Shown in pieces: positions 36,135 through 43,182 of a stretch of 64,000 nt of DNA (its first letter is position 1; each line of letters begins with the position of its first letter). Below the pieces are notes generated by a model. That model worked only from the letters and a program-made list of their open reading frames with translations, was not told the DNA's origin and ran no database searches. Position numbers and translations under genes: made by a program. The DNA is from Segatella baroniae B14 (GTDB lineage Bacteria; Bacteroidota; Bacteroidia; Bacteroidales; Bacteroidaceae), in assembly GCF_022024235.1 (NCBI RefSeq), contig NZ_CP091799.1, positions 1,156,001 through 1,220,000 on the forward strand, read 5' to 3'.

Positions 36135-38294
36135 CTATGGAACTATTTTAAAACGAATTCTAAAAACATGTGTCTTCTCATCCCAATTCGTACCTAACAT
36201 CACAAATTTTCCAATTTGACCTGTAGAACGAACATGTTTTCCTATACATGGACACACGTCATAATCTCCTATTCGTACTAAACGAACCATATCTGGCGCA
36301 TTACTAGGAAGACTATCCAACTGAATACCTTCAGGTAGATCATAACGACTCTTCAATTCATAAGTAACATCTAAGTCGTCTTCAATAAGTTGCTTCATGG
36401 TGCGCTCAATTTCTTTTTCTTCCTGCCTAGATGGCTTATGATCAAGAATATAGCTAATCTTACTCTTTTTACGCTCTATATGCGCATTATGACTTCGCTC
36501 ACAACCAAACATTCGCACCATCAACTGATTCAATAAATGCTCAGCAGTATGAGCCGGTGGAAATTCATCCTTGTTATGCTCATTGAACAAATATTCATTA
36601 TCATTCATTTTTACACTGAATTTGAAAATTTTACCACTAAAAGGTTCTATTTCAGATGGAAACACAGTGTCTTTTTTTAAATTCACCAACTGAGTATCCC
36701 CCGTTAGCAAATCTGTTGCCGCAACTGTCTTTTCCGGAAGATGCAAAAATTCGAAAGCATGTGTAGGAATAATCACATTTGCCGTGACATGATTACCAGA
36801 GAAATTAGAGATTATAAGAATTACCTCATCATCTTTTTTTCTTATAAAAGCAAACTGTTCACGCGGATTAAACTGCCATGATGCTGGATTTACATACATA
36901 AGATCAAAGAATTCTCCCTCTCTAATAGCCTTTTCACCATTTGCTATCGTAAGAATCTTCTTATAGGTTATGGCTAGTGCACGCTCGTCATCTGTCAATT
37001 TTCGCCTATCAGAATACGCTCTACTCAATGTATCTGGACTCCAATAATCAAATATTGTAGTACGCCCATCCAAACCACTAAAGCCTTCTTTATCCATACC
37101 GCGTTCACCAAATTCCTGCCCACTATATAACATAAAAGGATTAGAACGCATTAATGCTAAAACAATAATAGCAGGAATAGCTTTCCAGGCATTTCCACAG
37201 AAAAAATCACTAGCTATACGTTGTTCATCATGATTCTCTAGAAAATATAACATGTGATCATGAATATCATCAGTACGCTGCCATTCATAAGTAATAGAAG
37301 ACGCTGGACGCTCTGACCGAATGATTCCACGCAGACAATCATACATTCCCACTTTATCATAAAGATAATCAAATCCTGAAGCTATATAGTTCCTATACTG
37401 ATTAGGATCATAAACTTCACCGATGAAAATTAAATCTGGATATCGGAGTTTAACTGCTTCTGTTGCAAACTTCCAAAATTCTACAGGCACCATCTCAGCC
37501 ATATCACACCTGAAACCATCTACCCCCTTTCCTGCCCAAAAAAGCAAGATATCTTTCATCTTATACCAAGTATCGGGTATCGGATCAAAATGACATTGAC
37601 GACCTGCTAAATAATCAACACCATAATTTAATTTTACGGCTTCATACCAATCATTGATTCCAGGATGAGCATCAAATCTGTCATTACCTGTTACTTTAGC
37701 AGGATATTCTATGTATGGAGATTCTTCATTTTGCAATAAATCAAATTGAGGATCAAACTTTTGTCCAACGCAATAATAGAAATTATTCTGTGGATCAAAA
37801 CCTTTTTCTACATTATCATCTTCTCCTAAATCTTTTATACCATAAGGTTTAGATATTGAATGATACTGACGGGATACATGATTTGGAACAAAATCAATAA
37901 TGACTTTCATCCCTTCTTCATGAGTACGAGCTATCAAGGCCTCCCACTCCTCCATACGACAAACGACATTTTCTGCCAAGTCAGGATCTACATCATAATA
38001 ATCTGTTATAGAATATGGAGAACCGGCTTTACCTTTAACAACAGCAGAATGGCAGCGAGGAATACCAAAAGCAGAATAATCAGTCTGAGTAGCATGACGA
38101 ATAACACCCGTAAACCACACATGCGTAAATCCCAATTGATGGATACGTTTGAGAATAGACTGATCAAAGGTATTAAATTTACCAGAAGAATTTTCGGCAA
38201 TCGAGCCGTTCTCTTGATGAGTAACATTACGATTGCCGAAGAGTCTAGGTAATACCTGATAAATTAATATTTTCTTAGTCAATGCCATGGGCAT
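36135..38294 (-). CDS. GH13 alpha-glucanase fused to an AlaX-type alanyl-tRNA editing domain
   Basis: A single 719-residue frame with two unrelated domains. Residues 1-562 are a cytoplasmic GH13 enzyme without signal peptide: region I VIIDFVPNH (131-139), nucleophile Asp264 in GFRCDMAE, acid/base Glu293 in IGEVYDP, and Asp356 in ENHD. All are intact, so alpha-glucan hydrolysis is likely. Residues 563-719 match the tRNA_SAD fold of alanyl-tRNA editing proteins: HTAEH (582-586, HxxxH) and CIGKH (683-687, CxxxH) are the four zinc ligands, followed by VRSTGQIG as in AlaRS/AlaX. The second domain begins MNDNEYL, with an ATG at 36608-36606, as if it were once a separate gene. The start overlaps the 3' end of fabD by 20 bp, suggesting coupling. 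Met3 is an alternative start. Confidence 0.85.
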   Translation of the reverse strand: MPMALTKKILIYQVLPRLFGNRNVTHQENGSIAENSSGKFNTFDQSILKRIHQLGFTHVWFTGVIRHATQTDYSAFGIPRCHSAVVKGKAGSPYSITDYYDVDPDLAENVVCRMEEWEALIARTHEEGMKVIIDFVPNHVSRQYHSISKPYGIKDLGEDDNVEKGFDPQNNFYYCVGQKFDPQFDLLQNEESPYIEYPAKVTGNDRFDAHPGINDWYEAVKLNYGVDYLAGRQCHFDPIPDTWYKMKDILLFWAGKGVDGFRCDMAEMVPVEFWKFATEAVKLRYPDLIFIGEVYDPNQYRNYIASGFDYLYDKVGMYDCLRGIIRSERPASSITYEWQRTDDIHDHMLYFLENHDEQRIASDFFCGNAWKAIPAIIVLALMRSNPFMLYSGQEFGERGMDKEGFSGLDGRTTIFDYWSPDTLSRAYSDRRKLTDDERALAITYKKILTIANGEKAIREGEFFDLMYVNPASWQFNPREQFAFIRKKDDEVILIISNFSGNHVTANVIIPTHAFEFLHLPEKTVAATDLLTGDTQLVNLKKDTVFPSEIEPFSGKIFKFSVKMNDNEYLFNEHNKDEFPPAHTAEHLLNQLMVRMFGCERSHNAHIERKKSKISYILDHKPSRQEEKEIERTMKQLIEDDLDVTYELKSRYDLPEGIQLDSLPSNAPDMVRLVRIGDYDVCPCIGKHVRSTGQIGKFVMLGTNWDEKTHVFRIRFKIVP

Positions 38295-39162
38295 TTACAT
38301 TTCTATCAATACGACCAATCATACCACGAAGAGCACGACCTGGACCACATTCAACAAATTCATCTGCTCCTGCAGCAATCATATTTTGAACACTTGAAGT
38401 CCAACGTACAGAACCTGTTAACTGAGCAATCAAATTATTCTTAATTTCATCAGCATCAGTATGAGGCTGTGCATCAACATTCTGATAAACCGGACATTTT
38501 GGAGCATTAAAGGTAGTCTTCTCAATTGCGGCCTCCAACTCATCTTTAGCGAGCTGCATCAATGGAGAATGGAAAGCGCCACTAACAGGAAGAGGAAGAG
38601 CACGCTTCGCACCTGCTTCTTTCAACTTCTCACATGCAGCATTAATAGCATCTACATTACCTGAAATTACCAACTGTCCAGGACAGTTATAGTTAGCAGC
38701 AACTACAATGTTACCATCTGCAGAAACTTCTGAACAGACTTTTTCTACTACATCATCAGCTAAACCGATAATTGCTGCCATAGTACCTGGATTTGCTTCA
38801 CATGCCTTCTGCATTGCATTAGCACGAGCTGCAACCAACTTAAGGCCATCTTCGAAACTCAAAGCACCAGCCGCAACCAAAGCAGAGAATTCACCAAGGG
38901 AATGACCCGCAGTCATATCAGGGTTAAAATCATCACCCAAACACAGAGCTGAAATAACACTATGCAGAAAAACTGCAGGCTGAGTTACTTTTGTTTCCTT
39001 CAATTGCTCATCAGTACCAGCAAACATAATATCAGTGATCTTAAAGCCTAAAATTTCATTAGCCTTATCAAACAACTCTTTTGCTAATGGATTATTATCA
39101 TACAGGTCCTTACCCATACCTACAAACTGAGAGCCCTGACCAGGAAATACAAATGCTTTCAT
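38275..39162 (-). CDS. fabD: Malonyl-CoA:ACP transacylase
   Basis: Loads malonyl groups onto acyl carrier protein for fatty acid synthesis. The 295-residue protein starts MKAFVFPGQGSQFVGMG (oxyanion-loop motif GQGSQ) and has the nucleophile Ser in TAGHSLGEFSALVAAGAL (about 88-105), with the catalytic His in LPVSGAFHSPLMQ (about 195-207). Its 3' end overlaps the GH13-AlaX gene. It has its own promoter region next to the bL9 terminator. Confidence 0.96.
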   Translation of the reverse strand: MKAFVFPGQGSQFVGMGKDLYDNNPLAKELFDKANEILGFKITDIMFAGTDEQLKETKVTQPAVFLHSVISALCLGDDFNPDMTAGHSLGEFSALVAAGALSFEDGLKLVAARANAMQKACEANPGTMAAIIGLADDVVEKVCSEVSADGNIVVAANYNCPGQLVISGNVDAINAACEKLKEAGAKRALPLPVSGAFHSPLMQLAKDELEAAIEKTTFNAPKCPVYQNVDAQPHTDADEIKNNLIAQLTGSVRWTSSVQNMIAAGADEFVECGPGRALRGMIGRIDRNVNAHGID

Positions 39163-39202
39163 TTTTATATTTAATTAATTTGTTATTAATAGTATTTACA
39201 TG

Positions 39203-39249
39203 CAAAGATACAAAAAAATCCCGAAACACTTGTCAAAAGTGATCGGGAT
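39203..39249 (-). terminator. bL9 terminator overlapping the fabD -7 region
   Basis: On the minus strand ATCCCGA / TCGGGAT (39249-39243 with 39224-39218), with an inner CACTT/AAGTG stem, is followed by seven T. TATCTTTG at 39210-39203 then gives a -7 element for fabD. The terminator's T-run lies in the promoter spacer. Confidence 0.75.
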
Positions 39250-39300
39250 CTTATATTGATTTGCTTTACAGTGCAATAGTTAATATTACTGAGATTTTAA

Positions 39301-39792
39301 TTATTCAGCAACTTCAGCTTTAGCCTCTGCCTTTGCTTCCTCAACTGGAGCATTTTCAGCTACAACAGTTACAGGAACCTTAACTTCTACTTCCTTGTGG
39401 AAGTGAATAGTTGCCTCATACTCACCTACCTTCTTGATATCTTTCATAGTGATAATCTTACGATCAACTTCGATACCTTTCTTAGCAAGTTCTTCAGCTA
39501 CCTGAGCTACAGTAATAGAACCATAAGTTACACCAGTAGCTGCTACCTTAGCGGCAATAGTAAGAGCCACACCATTTAAAGCTTCACCCTTCTTCTCAGC
39601 TTCTGCCTTAATAGCTGCAAGTTTCTTAGCCTGCTGCTTCAAGTTCTCAGCCAAAATTTTCTTAGCTGAAGGAGAAGCAATCACACCCTTACCCTGTGGG
39701 ATAAGATAGTTACGGCCATAACCATTCTTTACATTTACGATATCGTTCTTGTATCCAAGACCGATAATATCTTCTTTAAGAATAATTTCCAT
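39301..39792 (-). CDS. rplI: 50S ribosomal protein bL9
   Basis: A two-domain large-subunit protein near the L1 stalk. The N-terminal domain MEIILKEDIIGLGYKNDIVNVKNGYGRNYLIPQG is canonical and is followed by the long connecting helix. The 163 residues exceed the usual length of about 150 because of an Ala/Glu-rich tail (ENAPVEEAKAEAKAEVAE). It is third in rpsF-rpsR-rplI, 20 bp after rpsR. Confidence 0.97.
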   Translation of the reverse strand: MEIILKEDIIGLGYKNDIVNVKNGYGRNYLIPQGKGVIASPSAKKILAENLKQQAKKLAAIKAEAEKKGEALNGVALTIAAKVAATGVTYGSITVAQVAEELAKKGIEVDRKIITMKDIKKVGEYEATIHFHKEVEVKVPVTVVAENAPVEEAKAEAKAEVAE

Positions 39793-39812
39793 GCGTTACC
39801 TTCCTTTTTAAA

Positions 39813-40085
39813 TTATTTCATCAAATCGGTTACATAAGGAAGCAAAGCAATCTGACGAGCACGCTTAACAGCCTGTGCTACACGACGCTGATACTTCAAA
39901 GATGTACCTGTGATACGACGAGGAAGAATCTTACCCTGCTCATTCAAGAACTTCTTCAAGAACTCAGGATCCTTATAGTCGATATACTTAATACCGCTCT
40001 TCTTAAAACGGCAATACTTCTTCTTCTTTGTGTCGATAGAAGGAGCAGTCAAATAACGGATTTCTGATTTTTTCTGATCTGCCAT
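39813..40085 (-). CDS. rpsR: 30S ribosomal protein bS18
   Basis: A small-subunit protein that pairs with bS6. It has 90 residues with the central motif [39 protein letters not shown] typical of bS18. In Bacteroidetes ribosomes bS18, bS6 and bS21 help to hide the anti-Shine-Dalgarno sequence of 16S rRNA, which agrees with the missing Shine-Dalgarno sequences in this window. It lies 2 bp after rpsF. Confidence 0.97.
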   Translation of the reverse strand: MADQKKSEIRYLTAPSIDTKKKKYCRFKKSGIKYIDYKDPEFLKKFLNEQGKILPRRITGTSLKYQRRVAQAVKRARQIALLPYVTDLMK

Positions 40086-40087
40086 GA

Positions 40088-40429
40088 TTAAGCCTCCTTA
40101 TTACCTAATTTCTTTCTTCTCTTCTCAGCATACTGTGCAGCATACTTGTCGAGTTTAACTGTAATGTAACGAATAACTTTCTCGTCACGACGATAAGCTG
40201 TTTCGAGTTTATTAACCAAAGTTGGCTCGCCCTTGAACTCTACCAAGCAATAGAAGCCAGTAGATTTCTTCTGAATAGCATAAGCCATCTTCTTAAGACC
40301 CCAAGCCTCTTCATTCAGAATTTCAGCACCGTTATCGGTGAGGACCTTCTTGAATTTAGCGACCGCTTCCTTCATCTGTTCATCAGACAAAACGGGAGTT
40401 AAAATGAAAACGGTTTCGTATTGATTCAT
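40088..40429 (-). CDS. rpsF: 30S ribosomal protein bS6
   Basis: A small-subunit platform protein and partner of bS18. It has 113 residues, starting [23 protein letters not shown], with the conserved [23 protein letters not shown] and [18 protein letters not shown]. It is the first gene of the operon, downstream of a consensus minus-strand promoter and a short leader with a GCATTT/AAATGC hairpin. Confidence 0.97.
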   Translation of the reverse strand: MNQYETVFILTPVLSDEQMKEAVAKFKKVLTDNGAEILNEEAWGLKKMAYAIQKKSTGFYCLVEFKGEPTLVNKLETAYRRDEKVIRYITVKLDKYAAQYAEKRRKKLGNKEA

Positions 40430-40518
40430 ACTACCTAAAAATTATTAAATTAATTAATTTGTATTGCATTTTTAATAAATGCGGTGCAAAAGTACAACTT
40501 TTCCATGAGATACACAAA
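40430..40518 (-). promoter_or_regulatory. Promoter and leader of the bS6 operon
   Basis: On the minus strand TTTG (40518-40515), a 20-bp spacer and TACTTTTG (40494-40487) are an exact consensus match. The leader of about 57 nt starts GCACCGCATTTATTAAAAATGC, i.e. ACCG next to a GCATTT/AAATGC stem. A CCG beside a stem is reminiscent of the S6:S18 autoregulatory mRNA motif, but this match is weak. Confidence 0.6.
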
Positions 40519-40527
40519 TATTTTTTG

Positions 40528-40535
40528 TACTTTTG
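40528..40535 (+). promoter_or_regulatory. -7 element for the 72-residue membrane protein gene
   Basis: TACTTTTG fits TAnnTTTG, with the ATG 22 bases downstream. No TTTG is present at the right distance upstream. It is divergent from, and overlaps, the bS6 promoter. Confidence 0.4.
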
Positions 40536-40556
40536 TGAGCAAAATTAGTTTTTCAT

Positions 40557-40775
40557 ATGAAATTAAATAAAAAATTGTTTAAGAAAGTACTTTCAAAAGT
40601 TATATATATATTCAATATACCGATGACTATTTTGGGTGTTCTCATCTTTTGTGTTTACACTATCTTCCAGATAAATAATAATATCCTGCTATTCAGCGGA
40701 TTATTTTTTGTTTTCGCTGGAATAGCAGGATATATATATCATCACAAGAAGTCTTGCTTATATTATAAACATTGA
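40557..40775 (+). CDS. Small membrane protein (72 aa), unknown
   Basis: A short hydrophobic protein with a basic start (MKLNKKLFKKVLSK) and two predicted transmembrane helices (about 19-40, FNIPMTILGVLIFCVYTIFQI, and 44-61, ILLFSGLFFVFAGIAGYI), ending in YHHKKSCLYYKH. The charge pattern suggests both ends in the cytoplasm. It sits between the divergent bS6 operon and the convergent rprY, whose stop is adjacent. An 18-bp inverted repeat lies inside its 3' half, which lowers confidence that the reading frame itself is selected. Confidence 0.5.
   Translation: MKLNKKLFKKVLSKVIYIFNIPMTILGVLIFCVYTIFQINNNILLFSGLFFVFAGIAGYIYHHKKSCLYYKH
40681..40733. repeat. Near-perfect inverted repeat inside a small membrane-protein gene
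   Basis: ATATCCTGCTATTCAGCG (40681-40698) pairs with CGCTGGAATAGCAGGATAT (40715-40733): 18 bp with one bulged base and a 16-nt loop. It lies within the reading frame at 40557-40775 and 42 bp past the rprY stop on the other strand. Neither side has a T-run. Confidence 0.8.
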
Positions 40776-41480
40776 TTATTCTTGCTCAGGAACAATAAGT
40801 TTATAACCTTTACCATGAATATTGATAATTTCAATTTGGTCATCATCCTTAAGATGTTTACGTAATTTGGTAATATAAACATCCATACTACGGGCATTGA
40901 AATAATTATCATCTATCCAAATGGTCTTTAAGGCAAAATCACGCTGAAGAATTTCATTTGCATGTGAGCACAACAAACCCAACAATTCATTTTCCTTTGT
41001 TGTTAATTTTGTCTGTTTATCACCAATCACCAACAATTGCTTTTGTGTATCAAACGTGAAACGTCCAATATGATAAAGTGTTGATTCCTTATTTTTCTTT
41101 CCATGTACACGTCTTAATATAGCCTCAATACGGAATACAAGCTCTTCCATAGAAAAAGGTTTAGTGATATAATCATCAGCACCAATTTTGAACCCTTCCA
41201 AAATATCCTCTTTCAGAGTCTTAGCTGTCAAAAATATAATTGGAATCTCAGCATTCGCCTGTCTAATTTCCTGAGCTAAGGTAAATCCATCCTTTTTAGG
41301 CATCATGACATCGAGAACGCATATATCAAATTTACTTTTCATAAATTCTTTATAGCCAATTTCCCCGTCAGGACAAAGTGTTGCAGCATAGCCCTTAGCC
41401 TGCAAATACTCTCTTAACAGCATTCCGAGATTTTCATCATCTTCGCAAAGCAGAATTTTTAAATTTTCGTCCATAGTCAT
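40776..41480 (-). CDS. rprY: Response regulator RprY (OmpR family)
   Basis: A DNA-binding response regulator of 234 residues. The receiver domain (about 6-120) has the acidic pair DD, the phospho-acceptor Asp in FDICVLDVMMPKKDG and the Lys in ITKPFSMEEL. The C-terminal winged helix (about 135-230) ends in RSMDVYITKLRKHLKDDDQIEIINIHGKGYKL. The partner kinase is directly upstream (22 bp), as in the Bacteroides RprX/RprY pair. Confidence 0.9.
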   Translation of the reverse strand: MTMDENLKILLCEDDENLGMLLREYLQAKGYAATLCPDGEIGYKEFMKSKFDICVLDVMMPKKDGFTLAQEIRQANAEIPIIFLTAKTLKEDILEGFKIGADDYITKPFSMEELVFRIEAILRRVHGKKNKESTLYHIGRFTFDTQKQLLVIGDKQTKLTTKENELLGLLCSHANEILQRDFALKTIWIDDNYFNARSMDVYITKLRKHLKDDDQIEIINIHGKGYKLIVPEQE

Positions 41481-41502
41481 TCTTATTTAATTAATATTTC
41501 CT

Positions 41503-43026
41503 TTAATTTCTTACGTAATCTATTTTTATTGTAAAAGTTGTTCCTTTTCCAAACTCACTGTCTACATGAATTTCACCATTATGCAAATCAACCATTTTTT
41601 TCACATAAGCAAGTCCAAGACCAAAACCTTTTACATCATGCACATTACCGGTATGAACACGATAAAATTTTTCAAATATTTTCTTTAAACTATCTTTCTT
41701 TATTCCTAATCCAGTATCTTTAACTGAAACGCAAACTTTATCCCCTTCATTCCATGTTTTAAGATAGACATCAAGAGGCTGATCCGGTTTCCTATATTTA
41801 ACAGCATTATCCAACAAGTTAAATATAACATTTTGGAAGTGCATCTCATCTACATAGATTGTCGACTCAATAGCTTCTATATCTATATAAACCTTACCTC
41901 CTGTATGTTCAACTCGCAAGCTGAACGAGTGTCCAATTGTTTCGACCATTTCATTGAGGTCTACTTCTTTTTTCTTGAGTACAGCCTTTTTGCGATCATA
42001 CATGGACATCTGCAAAACTTTCTCAACCAAGAAGCGCAAACGTTTACTCTCATCATTTACGATTCCACCAAGATGAGCTACCATCATTTCGCTTTTAGGA
42101 ACAGACTTATCATTTAACATCTGAGCTGCCAGAGAGATACTTGCTATAGGGGTTTTTAACTCATGCGTCATATTATTGATAAAGTCATTTTTCAACTCGC
42201 TGTATCGCTTGCTTCGGAATATCACAACAATGGTAAAGATGAAAGTTACAAGCAATACCAAGGTAAAAATGATACTTGGAATCATAAATCGAACAGACGA
42301 GAATATATAGCCACTCATGTCTGGAAAATGAATTTTTACAATTCCCATTTTAGACTGAGGATCATTACGATACAACAACTGTGTATATGTATACTGCTCA
42401 CCTTCATCTGTATAATCTGGACATCTATAAACCTCACGACCATCTTGAGTACAAACTGTAAAGTGATAAGGTATATTAATACCGTTATTCATCAATTCTG
42501 CTTTAAGATCCTGATCAAGCAGTTTAAAATTGATTCTATCTTTTAGAGGTTTATCTGAAGCTGAATACAAAATAGAATAAACCACCTCATCTAATAATGC
42601 CTTCTGATACACATAGCGATTTTTAACAGCCTCCTGCAAAGACTTTTTTGCCTCTGACAAAGTATTTTTATCACTATGTAAAATCATAGCTTTTGGCATA
42701 TTCGAAGGTTTACTGGTTAATGTCTTCAATTCAAAAGACGAATAGACATTACCATTAGCACCAACATTATAATTATGTGCATCCGATCCACCTACCGTAT
42801 CTTTACGACTACGAGTAGTCTGACTTATATCTTTTTCCAAATATCGAAGTGTCTCGTTCAGCTCTAAATTACGAGAAGCCTGATAAAGAGCACGATTAAC
42901 AGACTCATCAAACTGCTCCTTCTTCATATTAGCCATGGCTGAGATATAGTTCAACTGAAGATAGAGCAATGCTAAAAACGAGAACCCCATAATCAGAGCA
43001 ATAGTCCAAATTGTTTTCTTCTTCAT
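41503..43026 (-). CDS. rprX: Sensor histidine kinase RprX
   Basis: An inner-membrane sensor kinase of 507 residues. There are two transmembrane helices, about 8-28 and about 250-275 (PSIIFTLVLLVTFIFTIVVIF), bracketing a large extracytoplasmic domain of about 220 residues. The H box is MTHELKTPIASISLAAQML, the N box NVIFNLLDNAVKYRK, and the G boxes VKDTGLGI and GFGLGLAYVKKMV. It forms an operon with rprY. The signal it senses is not evident. Confidence 0.9.
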   Translation of the reverse strand: MKKKTIWTIALIMGFSFLALLYLQLNYISAMANMKKEQFDESVNRALYQASRNLELNETLRYLEKDISQTTRSRKDTVGGSDAHNYNVGANGNVYSSFELKTLTSKPSNMPKAMILHSDKNTLSEAKKSLQEAVKNRYVYQKALLDEVVYSILYSASDKPLKDRINFKLLDQDLKAELMNNGINIPYHFTVCTQDGREVYRCPDYTDEGEQYTYTQLLYRNDPQSKMGIVKIHFPDMSGYIFSSVRFMIPSIIFTLVLLVTFIFTIVVIFRSKRYSELKNDFINNMTHELKTPIASISLAAQMLNDKSVPKSEMMVAHLGGIVNDESKRLRFLVEKVLQMSMYDRKKAVLKKKEVDLNEMVETIGHSFSLRVEHTGGKVYIDIEAIESTIYVDEMHFQNVIFNLLDNAVKYRKPDQPLDVYLKTWNEGDKVCVSVKDTGLGIKKDSLKKIFEKFYRVHTGNVHDVKGFGLGLAYVKKMVDLHNGEIHVDSEFGKGTTFTIKIDYVRN

Positions 43027-43139
43027 ATTGCAAAGATAGCAAATACTTAATAAATTAACATAATAGCGTTAATTATTTCCGGTCATTTTAAACAATTTAA
43101 CACCTTGTCAATTTTTTAATTACAAATATACAACTAACA

Positions 43140-43169
43140 AAAAGAGCATTCTTTTCAGAATGCTCTTTT
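43140..43169 (-). terminator. Terminator after the EF-G2 gene
   Basis: Perfect 12-bp stem AAAAGAGCATTC / GAATGCTCTTTT with a 6-nt loop, 14 bases past the stop at 43183. The 5' arm gives the T-run on the minus strand. Confidence 0.88.
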
Positions 43170-43182
43170 AATATTTCATAGA

